Assembly (NCBI RefSeq): GCF_000719475.1
Contig: NZ_JOGO01000016.1
Span: 62,001-126,000, forward strand
Source of the DNA: Streptomyces sp. NRRL F-5630
GTDB taxonomy: Bacteria > Actinomycetota > Actinomycetes > Streptomycetales > Streptomycetaceae
Length of the DNA stretch: 64,000 nt
Reading direction: 5' to 3'
Numbering within the stretch: position 1 is the stretch's first letter; each line of letters starts with the position of its first letter. Below the pieces are notes generated by a model that did not search any database, was not told where the DNA came from, and saw nothing but the letters and a program-made list of their open reading frames with translations. The position numbers were made by a program, and so were the translations under genes. Of the stretch, positions 28,190 to 38,982 are shown piece by piece.

Positions 28190-28203
28190 GTTTCACGTGG
28201 AAC
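28190..28203. other. parS: parS site (1 mismatch)
   Basis: GTTTCACGTGGAAC, 27 bp after the preceding stop. Confidence 0.85.
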
Positions 28204-28215
28204 ATCCACTGTGGT

Positions 28216-28229
28216 GTTTCACGTGAAAC
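28216..28229. other. parS: parS site (perfect)
   Basis: Exact GTTTCACGTGAAAC, 26 bp start-to-start from the previous site. Confidence 0.92.
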
Positions 28230-28368
28230 ATCGGGCTTTTCCGCGTGGGGTGCGGGTGCGGATGCGAGTGCGGGCGCTGGTGTGGGGGGCTGGGAGGCGG
28301 GTGCGCTCGGGCCACGTCGGCGAGTACGGGGGCACACCGCGCTCCGTACGCGGGGAACGGCCTGCGAT

Positions 28369-28382
28369 GTTTCACGTGAAAC
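28369..28382. other. parS: parS site (perfect)
   Basis: Exact GTTTCACGTGAAAC, 5 bp from the stop codon of the next reverse-strand gene. Confidence 0.92.
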
Positions 28383-28387
28383 ATCGC

Positions 28388-29302
28388 TCACTCCGGGCGG
28401 TGCTCCGGGCCGCCGTAGTCCGGGCTGCTGAAGTCGGGGCTGGAGTAGCGGGGACGGGAGGCCGCCTCGCCGTCCGCCTCGGGGCTGCTGAAGCCAGGAC
28501 GGTGGTAGCCGAGCCGGGGCATACGGGAGGGGCCGCCGCTACGGCTGGGCATGGGACCGTCCCGCGCGGGGCCCTCCTCAGCCGGTATGCCCTCCCCGCC
28601 CTGCTGCTCGAAGCGCGCGTGCTGCTGGAAGAACGGCAGGAACCCCTTTTCCAGCAGGGCACGTTGCCAGTCGGCACGGGCGCGGTCCACCTCCTCGGTC
28701 TCCGGATCGGGCGCGGCCGTGCGCGGACGGCGCGGATCGGCGGGGAGCGCGGTGGCTCCGTTCCGCAGCGCGGCGAGGAGCAGGGCGGTCCCGGCGACGA
28801 GGATGGCCGCAGCCGCGAGAACGGCGAAGATCCAGCCCGCGGTGAGCAGGGCGTCCCCGATGACGTGCTCGCTGTCCAGGAGTCGCAGCAGGTAGCCGAT
28901 GAGCAGCAGGACGACGGCGGCGACCCCGGCGAGCACCGGGGTGAGCGCGGCGACCACGACGACAGCCCCGGCTCCTGAAGCCTCGGTCACCTCGCCGAGC
29001 GCCGCGGCGAGCCCTCCGCTCTCCTGCGCCCGCGTCGGCACGTCGGCCTTCTCGGTGTCCCCGGCCGTGCGTATCCGCAGGTCTTCGCGGACTCTGACGT
29101 AGCGCTGGTACTCGGGCGCGGCGGCGGCCGCGAGGGGAGCCGCCGAGTCGAGCGCCAGGGCCTTCAGGCGCGTGGCGGGGAGCTGCCCGTCGGGACCCGG
29201 CGCGGCCGGCCGTGGGACGGCCTGGCGCAGGGCCTCGTCGAGGACCCGCTCGAACTCGGGGTGGTCCTCGGGCAGCAAGTGCGGAGCGCTGTTCATGTGC
29301 AT
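28388..29302 (-). CDS. membrane protein with two helices and a disordered C-tail
   Basis: 304 residues. A soluble helical N-terminal part (about 110 residues) precedes two strongly hydrophobic segments (ALTPVLAGVAAVVLLLIGYLL and a second around WIFAVLAAAAILVAGTALLLA). A polar Pro/Ser-rich tail ends with SSPDFSSPDY-type repeats. No known domain. The ATG at 29302 (MHMNSAPHLL) or at 29296 could be the start. It is a single gene between gene-poor stretches. Confidence 0.72.
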   Translation of the reverse strand: MHMNSAPHLLPEDHPEFERVLDEALRQAVPRPAAPGPDGQLPATRLKALALDSAAPLAAAAAPEYQRYVRVREDLRIRTAGDTEKADVPTRAQESGGLAAALGEVTEASGAGAVVVVAALTPVLAGVAAVVLLLIGYLLRLLDSEHVIGDALLTAGWIFAVLAAAAILVAGTALLLAALRNGATALPADPRRPRTAAPDPETEEVDRARADWQRALLEKGFLPFFQQHARFEQQGGEGIPAEEGPARDGPMPSRSGGPSRMPRLGYHRPGFSSPEADGEAASRPRYSSPDFSSPDYGGPEHRPE

Positions 29303-29777
29303 CCCCCGATGCTCCGTAGGGCCAAGGCGCCCGCTGGGTGCGGGCAGAGGGCGGAAGCGGAGGAGAGCCTGCTACGGATAAGGCGATGGTAGGCCGGGGA
29401 CGGCGCAGGGTAACAGGGTGTTTCCGGAAATTGACCGGTCGTACGGTGGGACGCGGCGGCACGTGCGCCCCCCGCACGCCGGGTGGCGCGCCCGTCCGGG
29501 CAGGCAGGGAGGGGCGTACGGGCGGCGAGCGCGTGCACGCGCGGGGCGGCGGGGGGATCGCCCGTACGCCGGAGCGGGGGCGGCGTGCGGACATGTGGCG
29601 GTGGTACAGGGCCGGGGCGGGTGGCGCCGCGGGCCGCACGGGACCTTGCGGGGTGGCGGCTGCCTGCCGCAGCGTGTGGGCAGTGGAGGGCCTACAGTGC
29701 GGCATCGTGGCGCCGCACGGCACGGCGGCAGGGGGCAGCGGGGGTCCAGCGGGGAGGGCGCGAGGCCGGGGTAAGCG
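29303..29777. other. gene-free stretch
   Basis: 475 bp that should contain the promoter of the reverse-strand membrane protein. Open frames here are Gly/Arg-rich and look spurious. An AT-richer patch near 29375-29440 may be the promoter. Confidence 0.45.
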
Positions 29778-30911
29778 TCAGGTAGGGAAGGGCACTTGAC
29801 GTACCAGCAGCGTCCCCGCCATGGTCACTCCGCCGTCCATCGCGACGGCCAGCCGGTCGGCGTAGATGTGCGGCTCCTCGATCACCGGACGCGGGGTCTC
29901 CTCACCGTCCTCGGTTCCGACGTCGCCGAGCAGATACGGGATGGGGCTGTGGCCGTGGACGATACGGGAGCCGCCGAAGGTGTCGAGCAGCTCGCGCGCC
30001 GCCTCGGGGCCCGTCTGCTCGTCACGGAAGGCGAAGCGCTTGGTGAACTTGCGGAAGAGGTCCCAGCATTCGTCCGGATCGTTGCGCGTGAGGACCTCGT
30101 GGATCGTGTCGTTGACGGCCTCGATCGTGGAGCCGTAGTCGAGGTAGGCGGTGGTGTCGGAGTGCACGAGCAGGTGCTCGTCCTCCTCCACGATCGCGTC
30201 GAGCCGGGACATCCACTGGAGGTGGACGTCCTGGAGCCGGTCCATGTCCGCCTTCTGGCCGCCGTTGAGGAGCCAGGCCGCCTGGAAAGTGGCGGTACCC
30301 GCTCCGGAGCTGACCGGGGTGTCGCCGAAGCGGCGGGCGCCGAGGAGGAGCAGCTCGTGGTTGCCCATGAGGGCCTTGCAGTAGCCGCCGGCGGCGGCGG
30401 CCTCGGCCGAGAGGCGCATGACGAGGTCGATGACCCCGATGCCGTCGGGGCCCCGGTCAGTGAAGTCGCCCAGGAACCAGAGCCGGGCGTTGCCCGCGGC
30501 CCAGCGGGCTTCCTCGTCGAGAAGGCCCTGCTCCTGGAGGGCGGCGACGAGTTCGTCGAGATACCCGTGCACGTCGCCGACGACGAAGAGCGGGCCCGGG
30601 CCGTCCGCGTGCGCCTGGGGCGCGGCTTCCGGCTGGGAGCCGATGACGGGCAGGTCGCGCTGAGTGGGGGTGTAGTCCTCGTCCACGGGGGCCTCGGGGC
30701 CGGCGGACGGGACGGCCTCGGGCGTCGTCGCCGCCTCGGGGGCCTGGCGCTCGGCGTACGCCTGAGCCGCGTCCGCGTACCTGTCGCCCTCGCCCGGATA
30801 GGGCTCGGCCCCGTCCGCGAAGGCTTCGGGCTGGGGCATGTAGGCGGGGACGCGGAAGTCGCGCACCGTCGGTGTTCGTTCCGCGGGTCCCTGACCGGCC
30901 CCCTGAGTCAT
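29778..30911 (-). CDS. calcineurin-like metallophosphoesterase
   Basis: 377 residues from the ATG at 30911 (MTQGAGQGPAERTPTVRDFR). After about 110 residues of disordered Ala/Glu/Pro sequence come the metal-binding motifs of the PPP/calcineurin fold: GDVHGY, GDFTDRG, GNHE and, near the end, HGHS. It resembles bacterial Ser/Thr phosphatases or symmetrical Ap4A hydrolase-like proteins. Cytoplasmic; target unknown. Confidence 0.88.
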   Translation of the reverse strand: MTQGAGQGPAERTPTVRDFRVPAYMPQPEAFADGAEPYPGEGDRYADAAQAYAERQAPEAATTPEAVPSAGPEAPVDEDYTPTQRDLPVIGSQPEAAPQAHADGPGPLFVVGDVHGYLDELVAALQEQGLLDEEARWAAGNARLWFLGDFTDRGPDGIGVIDLVMRLSAEAAAAGGYCKALMGNHELLLLGARRFGDTPVSSGAGTATFQAAWLLNGGQKADMDRLQDVHLQWMSRLDAIVEEDEHLLVHSDTTAYLDYGSTIEAVNDTIHEVLTRNDPDECWDLFRKFTKRFAFRDEQTGPEAARELLDTFGGSRIVHGHSPIPYLLGDVGTEDGEETPRPVIEEPHIYADRLAVAMDGGVTMAGTLLVRQVPFPT

Positions 30912-32307
30912 TGACCCCTCCACCACGATCGCGCCGCTCCCCACCGCCCGGCCCGCTCGGTCGCAGCGGCCCTCGGTGTCGTGCGCCCATCATAGGAATG
31001 CGGTGCGGGGTGTGGGACGCATCAGGGTGGTGAATCCCGCCGCACTCCGCCCCCGGACGGCGTTTTGAGCCGAAATGGCGGGGCGCGGCGCCCGTTCGGC
31101 TCCGGAAACGCCGCGACGAGCCGCGGAACCGGTCCCCCGTAGGGAGTACCGGGTGAGGGAGGTGACGGCCCGTGAGGGAAAGGACGGTGAACAGCGAGGC
31201 GTGCCGGAACAGCGGCAGGCTGCTCCTGAAGCTCTGCCCCGGGGCCGTCGCGGCTCAGGCGCCGCCGCTTCCTGGTGCTGTGCCGCCTCAGAGGACGGGC
31301 TGCTGCGCCTGAGGGCCATGATCGGGCTCTGGGGCCACGTGCGGGGGGTGAGCGACGGACGAAGGCCGGGGGCGGGTCGGCGAAGTCCCGCACAACACCC
31401 GCAGCGCCCGGCAGGGGCCCCACCCTCGGAAGGCGAGTACGACACGTCGCTTTGCCGTGGGGCCGCCGGGAGCGGTGGGCTCTGTGAGGCGCTGTGGTCC
31501 CGGGCCAGCGGGGCCGCCGAGGGGGCCGACCTCGTGGGCGGCGTCGAGGCGTGGCCTCGGGGTGGTGGTCCGCCCGGAACACCGGGGTCCCGGGGGCGTG
31601 CGGTTTTGCAGTGGCCTCGGGGCGGTGCGGCGACTTCCGGAGCGGCGTCCCCACGATGTGGATGCGTGGCGTGACGTCTGCCTGGCCTCCTGATCAGTGG
31701 GGTTCCCGGGGCGTGTCCGCGAGGTCCCGTGCGGTGCGGTCGGTGTTCGGCACGTGCGCTCGGTGTGCCGGTTCCAGGTCCTCGTAGTGGCGTCTCGTCG
31801 CCGCCTCCGGAACGAAGCGCGGTCCCGAGGGGACATGGCACCAAGATCACCACCGCCCCGGGGCTCCCAAGCCGACCTTTCGAGGCTCTGCTCGGAGGCA
31901 CCTTCGTGAGGACGCGCGGCCTTCGAGGCTTCGACACCTGCCGGGGCCACGTGGTCCGAGGAGTGTCACACCGTCCCCGGGCCATGTCCTCGAAGCCGCC
32001 TCGTCCGTTTCGTGGTCGCGCCCTCTCTGTAGCGACGCGGCCCAGCAAGGCCACCGGCCCGGCGCCGCGCCTTGACGCCACCACCCCAGGCCGCTGCCGG
32101 TGGTCAAAGCGAACCCGGGAGCTGCCCCACCTCCCGGGTCCCGTCCCCGAGCTGCGAACCGGGTCGCGTGCCGAGACGCTGTAACCGCCTCGGGGCAGCG
32201 GCCCCAGAAGGGCCCCGACCGTGCTCCAGGGGCCTCGGCGTCCGAGGTCGCGGCCCCCGAACCGCCCCCGGCCCCCGTCGCGTCCCGCCGTGCGTCCGTC
32301 CGCCCCG
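30912..32307. other. 1.4-kb gene-poor stretch
   Basis: No reading frame here has convincing sequence. All are Arg/Pro/Gly-rich with no conserved motif, and several overlap on both strands. The DNA is GC-rich with recurring words such as CCTCGGGG. It could be decayed coding DNA or an unrecognised RNA or element. The promoter of the phosphoesterase should lie near 30912-31020. Confidence 0.45.
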
Positions 32308-33435
32308 CTACCCCCTCCCCTCCCCCGACTCCCGTGGCGGGCTCACCTTCGTGCGAGGAGACCGGCGTTGGGACGAAGTGCGGATGATCAGTTCCGTCGG
32401 GATGACGCGTTCCAGCTGGTGCGGTGCGCCGATGCCCTCGATCGCGTCGATGAGGAGCTGGACGACGGCCGTGCCGATGCGGCGCGGCTTGAGCGAGAGC
32501 GTCGTGACGGGCGGCTCGGTCGAGGCGTAGACCGTCGACTCGCTGCAACACACGAGGAGGAGGTCCTCGGGAACGCGGAGCCCGTACCTGCGTGCCGCCG
32601 CGAGCAGATCCGTGCCGTTGGGGTCGAAGAGACCGTAGACGGCGTCGGGGCGGTCGGGACGGGCCAGGAGCCGGTCGGCGGCGACCGCGCCCGCGCAGGG
32701 GTCGTGGGCCGGGTACGACTCCAGGACGGGGTCCTGTCCCACCCGGCGGCACCATTCGAGGTAGGCCGTCGTGGAGAGCCTGGTGTACGTGTCGGTCGTG
32801 TTCCCCGTGAGGAGGCCGATCCGGCGAGCCCCCGAGTCCGCGAGGTGGTCGAGTATGCCGAGGACCGCCGCCTCGTGGTCGTTGTCCACCCAAGCCGTCA
32901 CCGGAAGGGTGCCGTCCGGTCGCCCGTCCGAGACCACCGGAAGCCCCTGCCGCACGAGTTCCGCGACGACCGGGTCGTGGTCGGCCGGGTCGACGACGAG
33001 GGTGCCGTCGAGCGCGACGTTGGACCACACGTCCACCGGGCTGAGGCGCGAGGTCGCCGGGAGGATGACGAGGGCGTAACCCCGGTCGAGCGCGGCGGAG
33101 GTCGCCGCTCTCGCCATCTCGGCGAAGTAGGCGAATTCCGTGAAGGTGAAAGGTTCATCCCCGTACGTGGTCACGGTCAGGCCGATCAGGCCCGATTTGC
33201 CCGTACGGAGGGTGCGTGCCGCCGCCGAGGGGCGGTAGCCGAGTTGCTCGGCCACCTCCCGCACATGGTGGCGGGTGATGTCGGGGAGGCGGCCCTTGCC
33301 GTTGAGGGCGTCGGAGACGGTCGTGATCGAGACCCCCGCCGCCGCTGCCACATCTCTGATTCCCGGCCGTCCGGACCGTTTGCCCCTGCGGGGAGTTTCC
33401 GCTCGGCTCACCTGTCGCTTCCCTGCTGCTGTCAT
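32308..33435 (-). CDS. LacI-family transcriptional regulator
   Basis: 375 residues from MTAAGKRQVSRAETPRRGKR. The helix-turn-helix IRDVAAAAGVSITTVSDALN with the hinge helix around YRPSAAARTLRTG marks a LacI/GalR repressor. A periplasmic-binding-like effector domain follows, ending with the VTTLSLKPRRIGTAVVQLL block. No sugar genes are adjacent, so the target and inducer are unknown. The frame continues 36 codons upstream but the ATG at 33435 fits the family. The upstream DNA has two TGCAAGG words (33507, 33538) as possible operator parts. Confidence 0.9.
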   Translation of the reverse strand: MTAAGKRQVSRAETPRRGKRSGRPGIRDVAAAAGVSITTVSDALNGKGRLPDITRHHVREVAEQLGYRPSAAARTLRTGKSGLIGLTVTTYGDEPFTFTEFAYFAEMARAATSAALDRGYALVILPATSRLSPVDVWSNVALDGTLVVDPADHDPVVAELVRQGLPVVSDGRPDGTLPVTAWVDNDHEAAVLGILDHLADSGARRIGLLTGNTTDTYTRLSTTAYLEWCRRVGQDPVLESYPAHDPCAGAVAADRLLARPDRPDAVYGLFDPNGTDLLAAARRYGLRVPEDLLLVCCSESTVYASTEPPVTTLSLKPRRIGTAVVQLLIDAIEGIGAPHQLERVIPTELIIRTSSQRRSPRTKVSPPRESGEGRG

Positions 33436-33999
33436 GGGTTGCCGATAGTAGGGGTCTGTCAGGGGGGTACGGCGGGTGCATATGCAGACCTGTGATGTCA
33501 CGTTTCTGCAAGGCGACACCCCGTCAAAGCCCTTATATTGCAAGGAACTTAGCCGCTCCCGAGCTGGCTACCCGCCAGTGGGCCGGTGGTACGGCGCCTC
33601 TCTGTGCGGGCCGCTCCGGGGGTGCGGCTCACCTGTACGGGCGATGCGCGCCACGGCGCCAGCCAGCGGCGCACGCAGATGAGCGCGCGCCCCTGGCGGT
33701 CGCCGCGAAGAAAGCACCGCGGGCGGCTCTGTTCCGGTCTCCCCCGGAGGGCGGCCGACGGCACCTCTCTCGCGAGGCGAGGTGAGGGCGCCCGCGTCAA
33801 GGTGAGGGCGCGTGGGTCATTTCATGCGCGGGATACCTACCGGGAGCGCTCTCCACGGTGTCCAATATGCGGACGGGCGCGGCGAGAGCGGCCTGGCGGC
33901 GATGGGCGATCCCCGGCCGGCCGGGAGGCTCGAGGGTCCGTTTCCCGGGGCGGCACGGGCCGCGCGGGAATACCGGCACGTACAGAAGGAGGTCCCGCG
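33436..33999. other. divergent intergenic region, LacI gene / aminotransferase
   Basis: 564 bp separating divergent genes. An AT-richer patch at 33490-33550, with CCTTATATTGCAAGG at 33530-33544, is the most promoter-like part and may hold the LacI promoter or operator. The remainder is GC-rich and I see no gene. Confidence 0.45.
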
Positions 34000-35085
34000 G
34001 TGAGCGGTACGAACCCCAGACTGCGAGCGGTACTGGACGACATCCCGGCCTACGTGCCGGGCAAGGCGGCGACGGGCGGGAACGGCCCGGCGTTCAAGCT
34101 GTCCTCCAACGAGAACCCGTACCCGCCGCTCCCCGGGGTGATGGAGAGCGCGCTCACCGCGGCGGGGAAGCTCAACCGCTATCCGGACCTCGCGGCGACG
34201 GGCCTCGTGCAGGCTCTGGCGGAACGTTTCTCCGTGCCGGCCTCGCACCTCGCCACCGGTACGGGCTCGGTCGGTGTGGCGCAGCAACTGTTGCAGATCA
34301 CCGCTCAGGCCGGTGACGAGGTCGTCTACGCCTGGCGCTCCTTCGAGGCTTACCCGATCATCACCCGGATCAGCGGGGCGAAGGCCGTCGAGGTCCCGCT
34401 CACGGGCGACGAGGAGCACGACCTCGACGCGATGCTCGCGGCCGTCACCGAACGGACCCGGCTCGTCTTCGTCTGCAACCCCAACAACCCCACGGGGACG
34501 GTGGTGCGGAAGGCCGCGCTGGAACGCTTCCTCGACCGGGTGCCCTCCGATGTGCTCGTGGTGCTGGACGAGGCGTACCGGGAGTTCATCCGTGACCCGG
34601 AGGTCCCGGACGGGGTCGAGCTGTACCGGGATCGGCCCAACGTGTGCGTCCTGCGCACCTTTTCGAAGGCGTACGGTCTCGCCGGGCTCCGGATCGGGTT
34701 CGCGATCGCGCACGAGGCGGTGGCCGCCGCACTCCGCAAGACCGCCGTCCCCTTCGGCGTGAGCCAGCTCGCGCAGGACGCCGCCGTCGCCTCGCTCGCC
34801 GCCGAGACCGCGCTCTTGGAGCGCGTGGACGCCCTCGTCGTCGAACGCGCGCGTGTCGCGGGGGAGTTGCGCGCCCAGGGATGGACCGTCCCCGAGACCC
34901 AGGCCAACTTCGTCTGGCTCCGGCTCGGCGAGCGCACCCTCGACTTCGCCGCCGCCTGCGAGCGCGCGGGTGTCGTCGTGCGCCCCTTCGTGGGCGAGGG
35001 TGTCCGCGTCACCGTGGGGGAGACGGAGGCGAACGACCTCTTCCTGTCGGCTGCGGCGGGTTATCGCAAGGAACTGGGCCTCTGA
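34000..35085 (+). CDS. HisC-like aminotransferase (histidinol-phosphate/aromatic type)
   Basis: 361 residues from a GTG with AGAAGGAGG 7 nt upstream. A fold-I PLP aminotransferase: [14 protein letters not shown] at the start, [10 protein letters not shown] in the middle, DEAYREF and the PLP Lys in [13 protein letters not shown]. Family-wise it is the HisC/phenylalanine aminotransferase group. No his genes are adjacent, so it is more likely an aromatic amino acid aminotransferase than the biosynthetic HisC. It lies upstream of the cyd genes but 1 kb away. Confidence 0.9.
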   Translation: MSGTNPRLRAVLDDIPAYVPGKAATGGNGPAFKLSSNENPYPPLPGVMESALTAAGKLNRYPDLAATGLVQALAERFSVPASHLATGTGSVGVAQQLLQITAQAGDEVVYAWRSFEAYPIITRISGAKAVEVPLTGDEEHDLDAMLAAVTERTRLVFVCNPNNPTGTVVRKAALERFLDRVPSDVLVVLDEAYREFIRDPEVPDGVELYRDRPNVCVLRTFSKAYGLAGLRIGFAIAHEAVAAALRKTAVPFGVSQLAQDAAVASLAAETALLERVDALVVERARVAGELRAQGWTVPETQANFVWLRLGERTLDFAAACERAGVVVRPFVGEGVRVTVGETEANDLFLSAAAGYRKELGL

Positions 35086-35944
35086 CCGCCTGTTTCGCGC
35101 ATACGTGACGGAGCCGCCGGGCGCAGAGGGGGCGGGGCCCGTCCCCGGAGGGGCGCGCGGCGGCTCCTTCACGCCCACCCGACGCCGCGCGCCGCGCCGC
35201 CCCACCGCCGCGACCGGGCCGCGATGCGATGCCCGCCGGGCGGATGCCGCGCCCCGGCCGCCCGGTGTCGCGCCCGCCCCCTACCCTCGCCCGGGACGCT
35301 GCGCCCGTCCGCAGGCCGCGACCGTAGAAGGCCCGCCCGCGACGTCACACCCATCTGCGATGTCCCGCACGCTCGCGACGTCACGGTCCCCCGTGTGGTG
35401 AGGCCGTTTGCCGCACGCGAGGCCGGACCGCCCCGCCCCCGGCAGAGGCCCGCTCGTCACGTAGTACGCAGGCGAGGCCGGCACCCCGGCGCATCGGCGA
35501 GCCGGACCGGCCTCACCCACGCACTCGCCCCTGATCCGCGCAGAGAGCGCTAGGGCCTGTCTTCAATCTCGCCTCTGCCGCGCGACGCCCGGTACGCACT
35601 CTCGCCGCACCGGCCGAAATCCCAAGTACGCCCAGTACGACGGATTCCCATCGGCCCGGCCCCTTCGGCACCGCCCTGCCCTCACCGGCCCCTGCCCTGA
35701 CCCTTCGGGGCACGGTCCCGCCCCCTGCCCTTTGCCCCGCCCCCTTCCGCCCTTGGCCCGGAGCGGAGGGCTCCGTACCGCTGTAGCGGACGTCACAGCG
35801 CCCGGTTTCGTAGGCCCGACGAGGCTCAAAGATGCCCGCAAAACCTCGCAAACCTGACAAAACCAAGCGGACAAACCCCTTAAAACGGCATCCCGCAGGG
35901 CTCCCGCCCCGGGGACCCCCTGTTCGCATGAAACGACGGTGGGA
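35086..35944. other. gene-free stretch upstream of the cyd promoter
   Basis: About 860 bp without a convincing gene. The part 35550-35665 reads, on the reverse strand, as a segment ending GAAGACAGGCCCTAG, which I associate from memory with a dispersed non-coding repeat in Streptomyces genomes. The rest is low-complexity GC-rich DNA. Confidence 0.4.
35550..35665 (-). repeat. possible dispersed intergenic repeat
   Basis: CTAGGGCCTGTCTTCAA at 35550-35566 and the following 100 bp resemble, from memory, a recurring non-coding segment in Streptomyces chromosomes, possibly an insertion-sequence end or miniature element. Copy number cannot be judged within this window because I see no second copy. 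Confidence 0.3.
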
Positions 35945-35976
35945 CATAATGCTTGTGAATGTGAACGCTTTCACAA
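35945..35976 (+). promoter_or_regulatory. cydA promoter with Rex operator
   Basis: The likely -10 element CATAAT is at 35945-35950, with a weak -35 (TGTTCG, 35922-35927) 17 bp upstream. The 18-bp ATGTGAACGCTTTCACAA at 35959-35976 matches the Rex operator consensus (TTGTGAA-N4-TTCACAA) at all but one defined position. In S. coelicolor the NADH-sensing repressor Rex controls cydABCD. Placed across the start site, it would block transcription until NADH rises under low oxygen. Confidence 0.85.
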
Positions 35977-36102
35977 GCTCGCCCGACTGGGGCCGCTTTG
36001 CCCTGGGCGAATGCGGATCAATCGGGAGCCGTGAGAGCGGAATCAGGTTGTGCCCACGGTGTCCACCGCGTGCACAGAGATCAGCGGAGCGAGGAGGATT
36101 TC

Positions 36103-37728
36103 GTGGATCTCGCACTGGCGCCCGAGACGCTGGCCCGTTGGCAGTTCGGCATCACGACCGTCTACCACTTCCTGTTCATACCCCTGACCATCTCGCTCGC
36201 CGCGCTCACCGCCGGCCTGGAGACGGCCTGGGTCCGTACCGGCAAGGAGAAGTACCTCAGCGCGACGAAGTTCTGGGGGAAGCTCTTCCTGATCAACATC
36301 GCGATGGGGGTCGTCACCGGGATCGTGCAGGAGTTCCAGTTCGGCATGAACTGGTCCGACTACTCGCGGTTCGTCGGTGACGTCTTCGGGGCGCCCCTCG
36401 CCTTCGAGGCGCTCATCGCCTTCTTCTTCGAGTCGACCTTCATCGGTCTGTGGATCTTCGGCTGGGACAAGCTGCCGAAGAAGCTGCACCTCGCGACCAT
36501 CTGGCTGGTGTCGATCGGCACGATCCTCTCCGCGTACTTCATCCTCGCGGCGAACTCCTGGATGCAGCACCCCGTCGGCTACCGCCTGAACAAGGGCACC
36601 GGACGCGCCGAACTCACCGACTTCTGGGCCGTGCTGACCCAGGAGATGACCCTCACGCAGATGTTCCACACGCTCGCCGCCTCCTTCCTCACCGGTGGCG
36701 CCTTCATCGTGGGCATCGCGGCGTGGCACCTGGGCCGCAAGCGCCGGGCGAAGCACGACAAGCGGCACATCGCCACGATGAAGACCTCGCTGCGGCTCGG
36801 TCTCGTCACGCTCGTCGTCGCTGGTCTGCTCACCGCGATCAGCGGGGACTCGCTCGGCAAGGTCATGTTCAAGCAGCAGCCCATGAAGATGGCGGCGGCG
36901 GAGGCGCTGTGGGAGGGCCAGGACGCCGCACCGTTCTCGATCTTCGCCTACGGGGACGTGGACAAGGGGCACAACAGCGTCGCCTTCGAAATCCCCGGCA
37001 TCCTCTCCTTCCTCTCCGACAACGACTTCACCTCGCACGTCCCGGGCATCAACGACACCAACAAGGCCGAGCAGGAGAAGTACGGTCCGGGCGACTACAA
37101 GCCGAACATCCCGGTCGCCTTCTGGGGCTTCCGCCTGATGATCGGCTTCGGCATGACCTCCTTCGCCCTCGGCCTCGCGGGTCTGTGGCTGACCAGGAAG
37201 AAGTTCATGCTGCCGCACCACCTGCGGGTCGCCGAGGACGAGATCCCGCACCTCGTGCTCTGGCGGGACAAGGTGCTCAGCCCGCGCTTCACCAAGCTCT
37301 TCTGGCTCGCCGCGCTCGCCACGATGTGCTTCCCGCTCCTGTCGAACTCGGCAGGGTGGATCTTCACCGAGACGGGCCGCCAGCCCTGGGCGGTGTACGG
37401 CCTCTTCAAGACGGCCGACGCGGTCTCGCCGGGCGTCTCGCAGGCCGAGGTGATCATCTCGCTGAGCGCCTTCACGCTCCTGTACGGAGTGCTCGCCGTG
37501 ATCGAGTCCAAGCTCATGATCACGTACGCGAAGGCGGGCCCGCCCGAGCTGACGGAGGCCGACCTGCATCCGCCGACGCGCATCGGGGGGCGGCCCGGCC
37601 CAGCTCGTACGGGCGGAAGCGGCGGCGCGGCGGAGAGCGCGCCGGGAGACGCCCGTGACGCCGATCGCGAGGCCGCGCGGGACGAGGACGATGACGACGC
37701 CGACCGGCCGATGGCCTTCTCCTACTGA
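36103..37728 (+). CDS. cydA: cytochrome bd oxidase subunit I
   Basis: 541 residues from a GTG preceded by GAGGAGG. Heme-bearing subunit of the bd-type quinol oxidase, which reduces oxygen at high affinity in the membrane. RWQFGITTVYHFLFIP near the N-terminus carries the heme-ligand His, GWIFTETGRQPWAVYG is the conserved quinol oxidase motif, and the Q-loop is short. The C-terminal 55 residues are an acidic, disordered extension. First gene of cydAB, separated from cydB by 21 bp. Confidence 0.97.
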   Translation: MDLALAPETLARWQFGITTVYHFLFIPLTISLAALTAGLETAWVRTGKEKYLSATKFWGKLFLINIAMGVVTGIVQEFQFGMNWSDYSRFVGDVFGAPLAFEALIAFFFESTFIGLWIFGWDKLPKKLHLATIWLVSIGTILSAYFILAANSWMQHPVGYRLNKGTGRAELTDFWAVLTQEMTLTQMFHTLAASFLTGGAFIVGIAAWHLGRKRRAKHDKRHIATMKTSLRLGLVTLVVAGLLTAISGDSLGKVMFKQQPMKMAAAEALWEGQDAAPFSIFAYGDVDKGHNSVAFEIPGILSFLSDNDFTSHVPGINDTNKAEQEKYGPGDYKPNIPVAFWGFRLMIGFGMTSFALGLAGLWLTRKKFMLPHHLRVAEDEIPHLVLWRDKVLSPRFTKLFWLAALATMCFPLLSNSAGWIFTETGRQPWAVYGLFKTADAVSPGVSQAEVIISLSAFTLLYGVLAVIESKLMITYAKAGPPELTEADLHPPTRIGGRPGPARTGGSGGAAESAPGDARDADREAARDEDDDDADRPMAFSY

Positions 37729-37749
37729 GCCCGAAGGAGGGAAACGACC

Positions 37750-38751
<1,002 letters not shown>

Positions 38752-38755
38752 GACC

Positions 38756-38795
38756 GGTGCGGGCCCGTCGGCCGGCGACCCGACGGGCCCGCACC
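38756..38795 (+). terminator. terminator after cydB
   Basis: Perfect 16-bp GC-rich stem (38756-38771 with 38780-38795), 8-nt loop, immediately after the cydB stop. It would reduce read-through into cydCD. Confidence 0.8.
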
Positions 38796-38847
38796 TTCCT
38801 CTCGCGGCGCCGATCGCGTACAGCCAGGGCTTCCATACGGCCGAGGC

Positions 38848-38882
38848 CCCGTACGGGACCCGTGCCAGAGGTCCCGTACGGG
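38848..38882 (+). terminator. second hairpin between cydB and cydCD
   Basis: 13-bp stem (38848-38860 with 38870-38882), 9-nt loop, about 100 bp before the cydCD start. It could be a second terminator or a leader structure. Confidence 0.5.
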
Positions 38883-38982
38883 CTCCGGGCCCGAGGCCGC
38901 CCGCAGCGGAAGAAGTCACCCCGACGCTCTCGCCTCGCTCCACCCCGCTGACCATCCCCCCATCCGCCTCGCTCGCGGAAGG

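Noticed and set aside
29338..29799. Plus-strand 153-codon frame upstream of the membrane protein
   Set aside because: Gly/Arg/Cys-rich junk composition; probably part of the promoter region.
31075..32184. Several overlapping Arg/Pro/Gly-rich frames on both strands
   Set aside because: No motif, no coherent hydrophobic pattern, no conserved start; treated as non-coding.
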